From: Mycobacteroides franklinii
GTDB lineage: Bacteria > Actinomycetota > Actinomycetes > Mycobacteriales > Mycobacteriaceae
Assembly (NCBI RefSeq): GCF_002013895.1
Contig: NZ_MAFQ01000006.1
Span: 310,001 to 374,000, forward strand
Direction of reading: 5' to 3'
Length of the DNA: 64,000 nucleotides
The position numbers and the translations under genes were made by a program. This document shows, piece after piece, positions 54,827 to 63,155 of this stretch; position 1 is the stretch's first letter; each line of letters begins with the position of its first letter. A model generated the notes under the pieces. The model saw nothing but the letters and a program-made list of their open reading frames with translations, was not told where the DNA came from and did not search any database.

Positions 54827-55804
54827 ATGACAACCCGGCACCGTCTCCTCGGACTGACCGTCGCCGTGCTGTGGGGAGTCAACTTCCTGGCTATCCACGT
54901 TGGGCTGGAACATTTCCCGCCACTGTTCTTTGCGGGGCTACGGTTCGCGGTGCTGGCGGTCCCGGTGATTCTGTTCGTGCCGTGGCCGCGGGTGCCGGTG
55001 CGGTGGGTCCTGCTCTACGGGCTGGGCTTCGGCACCGTCCAATTCGCCTTCCTGTTCCTGGCCATGGCCAACGGAATGCCCACCGGGCTCGCCTCCCTGG
55101 TTCTACAGGCATCGGCTCCGTTCACGGCCATCCTCGGTGTGCTGTTGCTCGGCGAACGGATGTCGGGTCTACAGGTCGCGGGCATCACGCTGGCCGTGGC
55201 CGGCATGGCACTCATCGCGACCGATCGCGCGACACACGGCGCATCGGCCGCCGTGGTCCCGGTGATCCTGACGCTGCTGGGGGCGTCGGGTTGGGCGTTC
55301 GGCAACATCGCGAGCCGAAAGGCCATGGAGGACAACACTAATCCGCGTACACCGCTGCGGCTCACCTTGTGGATGTCCGTGGTGCCACCGATCCCGTTGT
55401 TCACCCTCTCCGCACTCACCGAGGGGCCGCGCGCAGGCTGGAAGGCGCTGACCACAATCGGTACACACAGTGGACTGATGGCACTCGGCGGCCTCGTCTA
55501 CATCGTGGTGCTGGCCACCATCGTCGGCCTAGGCCTGTGGACGTACCTGATGGGCCGGTACCCGGCCAGCAGAGTGGCGCCATTCTCCCTACTGGTCCCG
55601 ATCGTGGGTATTACCGCGTCCTGGCTGGCCCTTGGCGAACGGCCGACCATCCTCGAACTCGTCGGAGCGGCGGTGGTGATCACCGGGTGCCTCCTCGGCA
55701 TGACGGCGCGCCCCGCCGCCACCCGCGCAGCCGAGTGTGGCGACGCGCGCGAGCCCGCGGCCCGTGAGCTGTCCGCAGCCTGTGCCACCCCGGCGGGCCA
55801 CTAA
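54827..55804 (+). CDS. EamA/DMT-family transporter
   Basis: 325 residues, with ten membrane helices expected. Two EamA repeats: LLGLTVAVLWGVNFLAIHVG and FAVLAVPVILFVPWPRVPV in the first, and VVPVILTLLGASGWAFGNIA and LGLWTYLMGRYPASRVAPFS in the second. The end is a soluble Arg/Ala-rich tail. It exports small metabolites such as amino acids or their analogues; the substrate is unknown. It is divergent from lysR and followed by the HIT gene, whose -10 overlaps this stop. Confidence 0.87.
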   Translation: MTTRHRLLGLTVAVLWGVNFLAIHVGLEHFPPLFFAGLRFAVLAVPVILFVPWPRVPVRWVLLYGLGFGTVQFAFLFLAMANGMPTGLASLVLQASAPFTAILGVLLLGERMSGLQVAGITLAVAGMALIATDRATHGASAAVVPVILTLLGASGWAFGNIASRKAMEDNTNPRTPLRLTLWMSVVPPIPLFTLSALTEGPRAGWKALTTIGTHSGLMALGGLVYIVVLATIVGLGLWTYLMGRYPASRVAPFSLLVPIVGITASWLALGERPTILELVGAAVVITGCLLGMTARPAATRAAECGDAREPAARELSAACATPAGH

Positions 55805-55807
55805 CCT
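55802..55807 (+). promoter_or_regulatory. -10 hexamer of leaderless HIT gene
   Basis: TAACCT, six bases, then ATG at 55814. Its first three bases are the stop codon of the upstream transporter gene. Confidence 0.45.
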
Positions 55808-55813
55808 ATGGGC

Positions 55814-56218
55814 ATGTCGAGTGTGTTCACGAAGATCATCAACGGAGAGCTCCCCGGTCGATTCGTCTACGAGGACGACGACGTCGTCGCGTTTCTGACC
55901 ATCGCCCCCATCACCCAGGGCCACACCCTGGTGGTGCCGCGCGCCGAGATCGACCAGTGGCAGGACATCGACGCGACAGTTTTCGCGAAGGTCAACCTTG
56001 TGGCACAGCGCGTCGGCCGCGCGATCCGCAAGGCCTTTGACGCACCACGCGCCGGTTACATCATCGCGGGTATGGAAGTGCCGCACCTACACGTGCACGT
56101 GTTCCCGGGATATCAGCTGACCGATTTCAGCTTCGAAAACGCCGATCCCAACGCTTCCGCGGAGTCCCTGGATGAGGCGCAGGCCAAGATCAAGGCTGCG
56201 CTGGCTCAGATCGACTAG
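55814..56218 (+). CDS. HIT-family nucleotide hydrolase/transferase (Rv0759c)
   Basis: 134 residues from [15 protein letters not shown]. The HIT motif HLHVHVFP is at about 95-102, with the [14 protein letters not shown] strand before it. HIT proteins hydrolyse adenylated or AMP-linked nucleotides. The start at 55814 is preferred over ATG 55808 because of the -10 spacing. The 3' end overlaps the convergent phoR gene by 29 bases, an unusual extent. The position beside phoPR matches M. tuberculosis Rv0759c. Confidence 0.9.
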   Translation: MSSVFTKIINGELPGRFVYEDDDVVAFLTIAPITQGHTLVVPRAEIDQWQDIDATVFAKVNLVAQRVGRAIRKAFDAPRAGYIIAGMEVPHLHVHVFPGYQLTDFSFENADPNASAESLDEAQAKIKAALAQID

Positions 56219-57716
56219 TTCGCACGATCTTTGGCTCGGCTTCGCCGGCGCCTGGCACCTGCGCCTCCGGTTCGTAGAGGTCGGGATCATCGAGATCGAT
56301 GTCGTCGTCGGTCATGTCTGCGCGCGGCAGTCGCACCTCGAACCGGCAGCCCTCGCCGGGCGCGGTGTGCACGGTGACGGTGCCACCGTGCGCGGCGGTG
56401 AGGGCATCGACGATCGACAATCCCAGGCCTGTACCACCGCTGCTGCGGGTGCGCGAGGAGTCCGCGCGGTAGAACCGCTCGAAGACGCGTTCGGCATCGG
56501 TCTTCGTCATACCCGGCCCACGGTCGATGACCTCGAGGACGGCGTCATCGCCCTCGGTGCCGACCCGGACCCGGACGGCCGCCGTGGTGTGCCCCAGTGC
56601 GTTGCTCACCAGATTGCCGAGCACCTGCCGCAACCTGAGCTCGTCGCCGATGACCTCAGGAGTGCCCGGGCCGTCGAAGACCTCCAGTTCCACATCCCGT
56701 TCGGGCGCAGTGGCTTTCGCATCGTGGACGGCATCGGTGGCCAGCACCAACAGGTCGACGAGACGCTGTTCCATGGGCCGATGCGCATCCAGCCGCGCCA
56801 GCAGCAACAGATCCTCCACGAGCTGCCCCATACGGGTTGACTCGCCCTCGATGCGGCCCAGCACCAGCTCGGTGTCGGTGGCCGCGCCCTGCCGGTACAG
56901 CTCCGCGTAGCCACGAATGGTGGTCAGGGGCGTGCGCAACTCGTGGCTGGCATCGGTGATGAAGCGCCGCATGCGCTCCTCGGAGGTGCGGGCTGCCTTC
57001 GCCGATTTCTCCGAATCGGCCACCGCGCGCTGGATCTGCGCAAGCATTCCGTTGAGCGCCAAGGACAACCGGCCGACCTCGGTGCGCGGGTCGCGTTCGG
57101 GCACTCGGCGATCAAGATGCCCCGCGGCGATATCCGCGGCCGTCGCCTCCACCTCGGCCAGCGGCCGCAGGCTGCGGTGCACCAACCAATACCCGGCGAC
57201 ACCGAGGACGGTCAGCACCGCGGTTCCGATCGCCACTTGCAACCACAGCAGGTCGCGGGCCGTGGTACGCACATCGGTGATATCACGCGCGACGGTGGTG
57301 TACCCACCCATCGCATCGTGCCGGGACACCGCGCGCCACTCCGTTGTGCCGTCGGCTGAGCGGACCGTCACGGGACGGCCGCCCACGTCGTTGTCGGGCG
57401 GCAAGCCCGGATCAGCCCGGGCGCGATCGTTGAGCATGATGACAACCCGCCCGCGGTCATCGGTCGTGCGGATGAAGAACAACGACGGAGGCCGACGACG
57501 GGTTGTCTCGAAAGCCGGGGGCGGCGGCAGCGGCCGATTCGCCCACCCATTCGCGGCATCGATCAGTTCGCGATCGGCGCGGTTCATCATGGTGCGCTGC
57601 ATGGTGGTGGTCACCGCAATGCCGGATGCCACCAGCCCCAACGCCACCAGAACCAAGGTTCCGACAACAAGGCTTACCCGCAGCGGTACACCCCGACGAA
57701 CGCCGGGGACTGCCAC
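56190..57716 (-). CDS. phoR: Sensor histidine kinase of the PhoP-PhoR system
   Basis: 508 residues from GTG, one base into the phoP stop (TAGTG). First membrane segment about 15-37, a periplasmic sensor region of about 120 residues, second segment 159-177, HAMP linker, H-box [14 protein letters not shown] with phosphoacceptor His258, then N-box [12 protein letters not shown], and G-boxes DRGPGMT and [10 protein letters not shown]. It phosphorylates PhoP. The acidic C-terminal tail ([17 protein letters not shown]) is a lineage-specific extension. Signals in mycobacteria include pH. Confidence 0.94.
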   Translation of the reverse strand: MAVPGVRRGVPLRVSLVVGTLVLVALGLVASGIAVTTTMQRTMMNRADRELIDAANGWANRPLPPPPAFETTRRRPPSLFFIRTTDDRGRVVIMLNDRARADPGLPPDNDVGGRPVTVRSADGTTEWRAVSRHDAMGGYTTVARDITDVRTTARDLLWLQVAIGTAVLTVLGVAGYWLVHRSLRPLAEVEATAADIAAGHLDRRVPERDPRTEVGRLSLALNGMLAQIQRAVADSEKSAKAARTSEERMRRFITDASHELRTPLTTIRGYAELYRQGAATDTELVLGRIEGESTRMGQLVEDLLLLARLDAHRPMEQRLVDLLVLATDAVHDAKATAPERDVELEVFDGPGTPEVIGDELRLRQVLGNLVSNALGHTTAAVRVRVGTEGDDAVLEVIDRGPGMTKTDAERVFERFYRADSSRTRSSGGTGLGLSIVDALTAAHGGTVTVHTAPGEGCRFEVRLPRADMTDDDIDLDDPDLYEPEAQVPGAGEAEPKIVRTSRSEPAQP

Positions 57717-58459
57717 TAGCGCGGCTCGCGTAATACGTATCCCACGCCACGAAGCGTATGCAATAACCGCTTCTCGCCGTTATCGATCTTGCGGCGCAGA
57801 TACGAAACATAGGACTCCACGACATTCACATCGCCACCGAAGTCGTAGCGCCACACGTGGTCGAGGATCTTGGGCTTACTGAGCACGGTGCCCGCGTTGA
57901 TCATGAAGTACCGCAACAGCGTGAACTCGGTGGGCGAAAGCGCGACCGGCTCACCGGCCTTCCACACCTCGTGGGTGTCCTCGTCGAGCTCGATATCGGC
58001 GAAGCTGAGCCGCGATTTGCGGGCGGGCTCGGAGCCCATGCCGGAGCGACGCAGGATCACCCGCAGCCGGGCAACCACCTCTTCCAGGCTGAACGGTTTG
58101 GTCACGTAGTCGTCGGCGCCGAGTGTCAGGCCCGCGATCTTGTCCTGCAACCCGTCACGAGCGGTAAGGAACAGTGTTGGCGCATCGATGCCATCGGCAC
58201 GCAGACGACGCAGGACGCCGAATCCGTCCATTCCCGGCATCATCACGTCAAGGATCACCGCATCCGGGCGGACCGTGCGCGCCAGATCAAGGGCTGCGGC
58301 CCCGCTATCGGCGGTATAGACGTCAAAGCCCTGGAATTTAAGACTGACGGAGAGCAGCTCAACGATGTTCGATTCATCGTCAACCACCAGCACCTTCGCA
58401 GGAGTGGTGCCGTTAGCGGCGAAAGTGCCTTGATGTGTCTCTGTCGTGATGCTCACCAT
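57716..58459 (-). CDS. phoP: Response regulator PhoP, OmpR/PhoB family
   Basis: 247 residues, the same length as M. tuberculosis PhoP. The receiver domain has VLVVDDE acidic pocket, phosphoacceptor Asp71 in VILDVMMPG, Thr in LTARDG and Lys in VTKPFSLEE. The winged-helix output domain ends HTLRGVGYVLREPR, with recognition helix YVSYLRRKID. In M. tuberculosis it controls sulfolipid and DAT/PAT synthesis, ESX-1 and pH response. Upstream repeats match its known binding box, so autoregulation is likely. It precedes phoR. Confidence 0.96.
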   Translation of the reverse strand: MVSITTETHQGTFAANGTTPAKVLVVDDESNIVELLSVSLKFQGFDVYTADSGAAALDLARTVRPDAVILDVMMPGMDGFGVLRRLRADGIDAPTLFLTARDGLQDKIAGLTLGADDYVTKPFSLEEVVARLRVILRRSGMGSEPARKSRLSFADIELDEDTHEVWKAGEPVALSPTEFTLLRYFMINAGTVLSKPKILDHVWRYDFGGDVNVVESYVSYLRRKIDNGEKRLLHTLRGVGYVLREPR

Positions 58460-58501
58460 GAACAATCTTCTCTCCGAAATTGACGGTGTGCTGGATCTCC
58501 A

Positions 58502-58529
58502 CTGTGAGCTTCCTGTGAGTTTCTCACAG
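58502..58529. promoter_or_regulatory. PhoP-box-like repeats upstream of phoP
   Basis: CTGTGAG occurs at 58502-58508 and 58513-58519, an 11-bp spaced direct repeat; on the phoP strand this reads TCACAG-N5-TCACAG. A third, inverted copy lies at 58523-58529. M. tuberculosis PhoP binds tandem TCACAGC-like heptamers with a 4-base gap. It is 43-70 bp before the phoP start and 44-70 bp before the divergent gene at 58573. Confidence 0.65.
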
Positions 58530-58560
58530 GAGATTGTCAGCCGACCGCGCAAAGTCGCCC

Positions 58561-58566
58561 TACAGT
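58561..58566 (+). promoter_or_regulatory. -10 hexamer of leaderless repeat-protein gene
   Basis: TACAGT, six bases, then ATG at 58573. The -35 region overlaps the PhoP-box-like repeats. Confidence 0.45.
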
Positions 58567-58572
58567 TGTGCC

Positions 58573-59367
58573 ATGAAGCTGGTGTCGCTGATCACCGCGC
58601 CTCTCAAGATTTCGCTGGCGGTTGCCGACACCGGCCTGGCGGTAGCGTCCAAGGCGATCGATACCGGACGTGAGATCCTCGCCGAGCTCCCCGATGGACA
58701 ACCGCACGACGGCCAGGGCCGTGCCCACCCAGCCGCCGGGGCGGGCCTGGTAGGCACCCTCGAATCCTTACTGGGAATGGTCGGCCGCAAGAGCCCCCTG
58801 CACTCGGCAATGAAGGTCGCCGAGCTCATGGAGGAGGACAAACCGATAGGCCGGGCGCTGCGACCGGGTGGACCGGTGGAGCGCGTCATGGCCCCCGGCG
58901 GGCTTGCTGATCGCCTCACCGAACCCGGTGGCGTCCTGGACCGCTTGTTCGCCAAGGATGGGCCCGTCGACCGGCTGACCTCACAGGACGGCGCGCTGGA
59001 CCGCGCTCTGGCTCCCGGCGGTCTGGTCGACCAGCTGCTCGCCGAGGACGGCATCCTCGAACGGCTGATGCGGGAGGAGGGCGTGCTGGACAAGTTCACC
59101 GCCAAAGACGGGCCGCTGCAACAGCTGGCCAACCTCTCCGAGGTGCTCACCAAGGCCGCGCCGAGCATCGACGCGCTGACCCCCACCGTCGAGCTGCTGA
59201 CCGATACCGTGTCGGCGCTCAGCTCGGTGATCAGCCCGCTGGGCGGGTTCCTGCCGCGCCTGCGCCCGTCGCGGCCGTCGAGTGCACCGCGGCCGGTCCG
59301 ATCCGAACGGGTTATCGACGAACCTGTTGCCCGAAGAGAATCGGGCAGCGCAGGGCAACCCGACTAG
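58573..59367 (+). CDS. Protein with ten-residue tandem repeats (Rv0756c position)
   Basis: 264 residues. The N-terminal amphipathic part is about 1-35. From residue 98 to 187 there are nine consecutive 10-residue units of form x-G-G/D-G-x-hydrophobic-D/E-R-hydrophobic, with Gly at exactly 100, 110, 120 and on to 180. Examples: PGGVLDRLFA, KDGPVDRLTS, EDGILERLMR. A tail is rich in Ser, Pro and Arg. The 10-residue period suggests a solenoid or amphipathic helical array with hydrophobic and charged faces. Function is unknown. It is divergent from phoP, with PhoP-box-like repeats shared between them. Confidence 0.78.
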   Translation: MKLVSLITAPLKISLAVADTGLAVASKAIDTGREILAELPDGQPHDGQGRAHPAAGAGLVGTLESLLGMVGRKSPLHSAMKVAELMEEDKPIGRALRPGGPVERVMAPGGLADRLTEPGGVLDRLFAKDGPVDRLTSQDGALDRALAPGGLVDQLLAEDGILERLMREEGVLDKFTAKDGPLQQLANLSEVLTKAAPSIDALTPTVELLTDTVSALSSVISPLGGFLPRLRPSRPSSAPRPVRSERVIDEPVARRESGSAGQPD

Positions 59368-59380
59368 GGCTCGCGGTCGA

Positions 59381-59653
59381 CTAGTACGACTTTCCGTCGG
59401 CGTAACGCCGCCGGCGAGAACTGCGGCCATTGCCGCGATTGCGACTCTTGTAGGTCGGCAATTGCGAGTCGCAGTTCGGGCAGACGAGCCGCAGATTCTC
59501 TCGACAATTGTTGGCCGGATTTCCATCCACATGGTCCAGGACGAAGACGAGCGGAGAGTCTTGCCACATGCTCGCTCCGCCGCAGATAGCGCAGCGGCCC
59601 GATTGAGCCTCGGCGAGAAAGAGCCGAATGAAGTGGCTTCGCTCGCTGCGCAC
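59381..59653 (-). CDS. Small HNH-type nuclease (possibly 5'-truncated)
   Basis: 90 residues from GTG. Zinc and HNH elements: GRCAICGG (CxxC), VLDHVDGNPANNCRENLRLV as the DH...N part, and CPNCDSQLPTYKSRNRG. The last position of the HNH motif is Asp rather than His, as in some phage-like members. The reading frame is open upstream for a further 19 codons (AAARRDTSTRLWLESGEAR) with no start codon before a stop at 59711-59713, so the N-terminus may be lost or the frame shifted. It lies 177 bp from the 3' side of tRNA-Thr. Confidence 0.55.
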   Translation of the reverse strand: MRSERSHFIRLFLAEAQSGRCAICGGASMWQDSPLVFVLDHVDGNPANNCRENLRLVCPNCDSQLPTYKSRNRGNGRSSRRRRYADGKSY

Positions 59654-59829
59654 CCGGGCCTCGCCGGACTCGAGCCAGAGTCTGGTGCTGGTGTCGCGTC
59701 GGGCTGCCGCCTAACAAGCATTGCCACAGTAGACCTTCTGGCTTCGCCTGGAAAGCAGTGCGCCACAACCAAGGCACCGTCTCATGGGCTGAAATTACGT
59801 GACGGCACCGACATGCCGGATAATCATTG

Positions 59830-59901
59830 AGCCCCCTGTCAGGATTGAACTGACGACCTTCGCTTTACAAGAGCGGTGCTCTACCACTGAGCTAAGGAGG
59901 C
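59830..59901 (-). tRNA. tRNA-Thr (anticodon TGT)
   Basis: 72 nt. Acceptor stem GCCTCCT pairs with AGGGGGC (one G-U), D-arm GCTCAGTGGTAGAGC, anticodon loop CTTGTAA reading TGT for ACA codons, T-arm with GTTCAATCC. CCA is not encoded. The 189 bp between this and the phoU-like gene hold no recognisable gene. Confidence 0.95.
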
Positions 59902-60090
59902 AATGGAACGCCGTACAGCTTAGCGGTCTTCATCGATGACACATCCGGAGACCACCCCCATGCCGACCGCGTACGAGCGTGCTATCGACTTTTGTTCACC
60001 AGGCGCGTGCAGGCGCGTTCGGTCTACCGTCGCTGGCCCGAGATACCGTTCAACCCTGACCGGGGTCCAACGTGTGATCAGCACGCGAAG

Positions 60091-60747
60091 CTATGCCTGC
60101 CCCACGGCTGTCCCCGTGCCCCCCGCCTGGTAAATCATGCGACGGCTGATTTCCACCGCGTGATCCGCGAATCGTTCGTAGTAGCGGCCCAACAGCGTGA
60201 CATCGACCGCAGCTGCCACCCCGTGCTTCCATTCCTTATCCATCAGAACCGTGAAGAGATGGCGGTGCAGATCGTCCATCGCGTCGTCATCCGCATCCAA
60301 GCGCGCAGCCTTCTGCGGATCTCCGGAGAGCACAACGTCTTTGGCGTCGTGCCCGATACTGACCGCGATGCGGCCCATCTCAGCGAAATAACCGTGGACC
60401 TCTTCGGGCAATGCCCGCTGCGGGTGACGTCGACGGGTGATTTTGGCAACGTGTAGTGCCAGGGCACCCATGCGCTCGGCGTCGGCAACATTCTTGAGAG
60501 CCGCCAGAACTGCCCGCAGATCGGAGGCCACGGGTGCTTGCAGAGCCAATACCGTGAACGCCGCCTCTTCAAGCCTTCGGGTACGGAGAACTATGTCGTC
60601 ATGGCAGCTGATGACTTCTTCGGCCAGCGCCAGATCAGCCTGTAAAAGCGCCTGCGTTGCCTTCTGCATAGCACTGCCGGCCAACTGACAAATATCGGCG
60701 ATGCTCGCCGCTAGCGCATCTAGCTGTTGATGGAAGGCCGCCCGCAT
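60091..60747 (-). CDS. phoU: PhoU-family phosphate signalling protein
   Basis: 218 residues. Two three-helix PhoU repeats: [20 protein letters not shown]...[11 protein letters not shown]...[18 protein letters not shown] and, second, [20 protein letters not shown]...DDAMDDLHR...[20 protein letters not shown]. The metal-binding E/DxxxD patterns ([14 protein letters not shown] and [10 protein letters not shown]) are intact. PhoU represses phosphate signalling through PhoR-type kinases and the Pst transporter. No pst genes are in view, so it acts away from them. It appears leaderless. Confidence 0.92.
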   Translation of the reverse strand: MRAAFHQQLDALAASIADICQLAGSAMQKATQALLQADLALAEEVISCHDDIVLRTRRLEEAAFTVLALQAPVASDLRAVLAALKNVADAERMGALALHVAKITRRRHPQRALPEEVHGYFAEMGRIAVSIGHDAKDVVLSGDPQKAARLDADDDAMDDLHRHLFTVLMDKEWKHGVAAAVDVTLLGRYYERFADHAVEISRRMIYQAGGTGTAVGQA

Positions 60748-60753
60748 GGTCCC

Positions 60754-60759
60754 ACTCTA
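60754..60759 (-). promoter_or_regulatory. -10 hexamer of leaderless phoU
   Basis: TAGAGT on the minus strand, six bases before ATG at 60747. Confidence 0.45.
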
Positions 60760-60933
60760 CGATTTGCCACAACCCAGGTCATCTCCGCGTGGGCGCACAA
60801 TTGAGGGCCGGACTCGGCCCATACACTCGCCGGCACCCGTCGAGCGCGGCCAGGTTCGGTCGACACTGCACCCACACCACCCGGCGACTACGATAAGTCC
60901 AGGTCAAAACGTGGGGCAGGGTGAGGTGTGCAG

Positions 60934-61242
60934 ATGGCAATCCCAGAGGTCCTGGCCCGGGTCATCCGATTTCTTCGTCTCGGATACCCCGACGGAGTAC
61001 CCCATACCGACTACATTCCACTATTTGCTCTACTACGTCGAAGACTCTCCGACGAGGAGATTCTCATGGTCGCTCGCGAAGTGATCGCCCATGGCAACAC
61101 ACCCGTTGCGGACGCCGACATTGAGGTCGCGATCACCAAGGCGACTGACGCACTCCCGTCCGCCGAAGAGACTGAGCGCGTAAGACACAGACTCCGCGTG
61201 GCCGGATGGAGCCCGAACGATCCCTTCGAATCATCCGACTAG
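60934..61242 (+). CDS. DUF3349-family protein
   Basis: 102 residues from MAIPEVLARVIRFLRLGYPD; GAGG lies seven bases upstream. A GTG two codons earlier (60928) is the alternative. The pattern RLGYPDGVPHTDYIPLFALLRRRLSDEE is diagnostic of DUF3349, a small helical fold of unknown function found in mycobacteria. The end, RHRLRVAGWSPND, is also typical. It is convergent with a small coiled-coil gene through a CTAG. Confidence 0.82.
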   Translation: MAIPEVLARVIRFLRLGYPDGVPHTDYIPLFALLRRRLSDEEILMVAREVIAHGNTPVADADIEVAITKATDALPSAEETERVRHRLRVAGWSPNDPFESSD

Positions 61243-61517
61243 CTACTGGCTTGCTTGACGCGGCGCCGCGCACCCCGTGCGGCCAAAGAATTGAGTAGCT
61301 GTTCAGCCTCTTCGAGCTGGCGGTAGAGGCGCAACAATCTTTCCGGGGTTTCCTTTTCGGAACTGCACCGCCGACGACGCTGTTCCCAATTCTGTTCGGC
61401 GATATCGATGCGCCGGCGAAGCTCGCCGACCTCGGCCGATAACGTCTCCGACAACAGCACCATCTGTGCGCGTTCCGTCGACTTCATCTGCCACCCGCGT
61501 TTCCAAGGGCCAAACAT
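61239..61517 (-). CDS. Small charged, probably coiled-coil protein
   Basis: 92 residues from MFGPWKRGWQ; an internal start at MKSTERAQ is possible. Residues 20-80 are strongly helical and charged (LSAEVGELRRRIDIAEQNWE, TPERLLRLYRQLEEAEQLLN), consistent with a coiled coil. Basic C-terminus ARRRVKQASS. I recognise no family. It sits between the DUF3349 gene and the DUF202 gene. Confidence 0.5.
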   Translation of the reverse strand: MFGPWKRGWQMKSTERAQMVLLSETLSAEVGELRRRIDIAEQNWEQRRRRCSSEKETPERLLRLYRQLEEAEQLLNSLAARGARRRVKQASS

Positions 61518-61621
61518 TTCCAGACCGTTGTACTCCCAGACCCCGGATTTGTCTCGCTGTCGATTCTCCCGCCTGGACGGTTGGCCCTACCCGCCGGGTC
61601 TCGCCTAGGAGCTGCGCAATC

Positions 61622-61975
61622 TCAGCGTGGTCCGCTGAACAGCAGGGCGACCAACAGCACCACCATCCCGAGCAACAAGGCACTGAGGAAGGTCGGCATA
61701 TGGCTCGGCGGCAGCGCCATATCGCGTCGCATGGCCTCCTGTACCCGGCGCCGCCGTCCCGCTGCCGCCATGGCCAGCAGGCCACCCGTGATCACCAACA
61801 CGATGCTCACCACATGCCGCGCACCGGGGATCCAGAACTCGGGGACGAACTGCATGAGCGCCACACCGCTGGCGATCAGTGCCAGTGAGGTACGCACCCA
61901 CGCCAGGTAGGTCCGTTCGTTGGCGAGTGTGAATCGGTAGTCGGGCTCGGCGTCCACGACTTCGCCGGTGGTCAC
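61622..61975 (-). CDS. DUF202 (YidH-family) membrane protein
   Basis: About 117 residues from a GTG overlapping the upstream stop as GTGA; an ATG six codons earlier is possible. The family signature RFTLANERTYLAWVRTSLAL is followed by three membrane helices: LIASGVALMQFVPEF, VSIVLVITGGLLAMAAAG and FLSALLLGMVVLLVALLFSG. Function unknown. Translational coupling to the FAD protein suggests a shared role at the membrane. Confidence 0.85.
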   Translation of the reverse strand: MTTGEVVDAEPDYRFTLANERTYLAWVRTSLALIASGVALMQFVPEFWIPGARHVVSIVLVITGGLLAMAAAGRRRRVQEAMRRDMALPPSHMPTFLSALLLGMVVLLVALLFSGPR

Positions 61976-63009
61976 GAGCCGTACTTCAGCCACAGTGGCA
62001 TGGTCTTGTTCAGACGGTCCATGAACTTCTGCAGCCCCACCCGGTATTCACCGAAGCCCATGGGGTCAATCCGATACTCCGGGAAGGCAATTCCAATACC
62101 GAACAGGCCGGGCGCGATGATCCCGTTGGCCGGGTTGCACTCCAGCTGACCCCACTGCGGGGCGGCGGGAAGCGGCCGGGGACTGAATCCGACGGTGTAC
62201 ACCGCGTAGTCGCAGCTCTGGAGCATCTCGGGGAATTCGGGGCTGTCGACGAGACATCTTTGCAACCGGTCCGGCAGGACCCCGTCGATGTTCTCGCGCG
62301 CCCAGCGCGCGGCCTCGCCCTTGAGCCCGGTGTCGTCGAAAAGCGTCCAATCGCCCATGTCCACCGCGTAGCGCAGCGGGCCACGGTAGAAGTTGATGAC
62401 CTTGGCGGCGGGTCCGGCCAACAGGTTTGGCAGCGCGATCATGCTGGAGTGCGAGGAGCCGAACACGGCGACGGTCGCGCCCTCCAACGGCTGCTCAGCC
62501 AACTTCGCCGGATTCAGCGCCACCTCGATCGGAATCTCGTTCAGCCACGGGTAGTCGAGCGTCTTGGGAATCGATCCGATCGCCAGAATCACGTTCTGAG
62601 AACTGATCTCGCCCAGTTCGGTCTGCACTGCCCACCGACCGCCCTGCAGCGAAAGACCCGTCACGCTGGTACGCAACGCGCTCACCTGCGCGCACAACTG
62701 CCCGGTGATCCACACCAGCGGATCCGCGACATCCCCGAGTAGACAAGTGTCCGTGGGCGCGAGGTCATTCAGCGCGAAATGCGGGGCGTGAGCGAAGCGG
62801 AAAGAATCAGCGCCCGTGAGGTAGTTGATGAACAGTTTCACCGACGTATTACTCGGTACCGCACGCCATTTCGCACCCAGATCGCCTGCGGAAAAATCCG
62901 GGTCGATCCAGGCGATCGCCCCGGGCTCCACTCCGTGATCAAGGAGCCTCCCGACTGCCGCAATTCCCGCGGGTCCCGCTCCGACCACTGTCCACCCGTA
63001 CTTGCTCAC
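61972..63009 (-). CDS. FAD/NAD(P)-binding oxidoreductase
   Basis: 345 residues from GTG (VSKYGWTVVGAGPAG) with AAGGGCAG upstream. The FAD motif GAGPAGIAAVGRLLDHG begins near residue 9, and a second Rossmann fold is read as VAVFGSSHSSMIAL. Other blocks are NVILAIGSIPKTLDYP and TVGFSPRPLP near the end. It resembles flavin monooxygenase-like or pyridine-nucleotide-disulfide oxidoreductase-like proteins with two dinucleotide folds, but has no CxxC. The substrate is unknown. It is upstream of and coupled to the DUF202 gene. Confidence 0.82.
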   Translation of the reverse strand: MSKYGWTVVGAGPAGIAAVGRLLDHGVEPGAIAWIDPDFSAGDLGAKWRAVPSNTSVKLFINYLTGADSFRFAHAPHFALNDLAPTDTCLLGDVADPLVWITGQLCAQVSALRTSVTGLSLQGGRWAVQTELGEISSQNVILAIGSIPKTLDYPWLNEIPIEVALNPAKLAEQPLEGATVAVFGSSHSSMIALPNLLAGPAAKVINFYRGPLRYAVDMGDWTLFDDTGLKGEAARWARENIDGVLPDRLQRCLVDSPEFPEMLQSCDYAVYTVGFSPRPLPAAPQWGQLECNPANGIIAPGLFGIGIAFPEYRIDPMGFGEYRVGLQKFMDRLNKTMPLWLKYGS

Positions 63010-63155
63010 TGTTCTGCCCTTCTCTGCGTAATCCAAGAACGCCGCATTTGTTGCTTGCGGTGACTGTCTTCGATTGTTCGGCGCAAAGAGGCCCCTGAGT
63101 AGGGATCAATCCGGGAGCAGCCCCAAAGTTTCACTTATAAATACTGGTAGTTGCC

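Noticed and set aside
59936..60133. A short plus-strand frame between tRNA-Thr and phoU
   Set aside because: Sixty-five codons with no ribosome site or motif, partly opposite the phoU 3' end.
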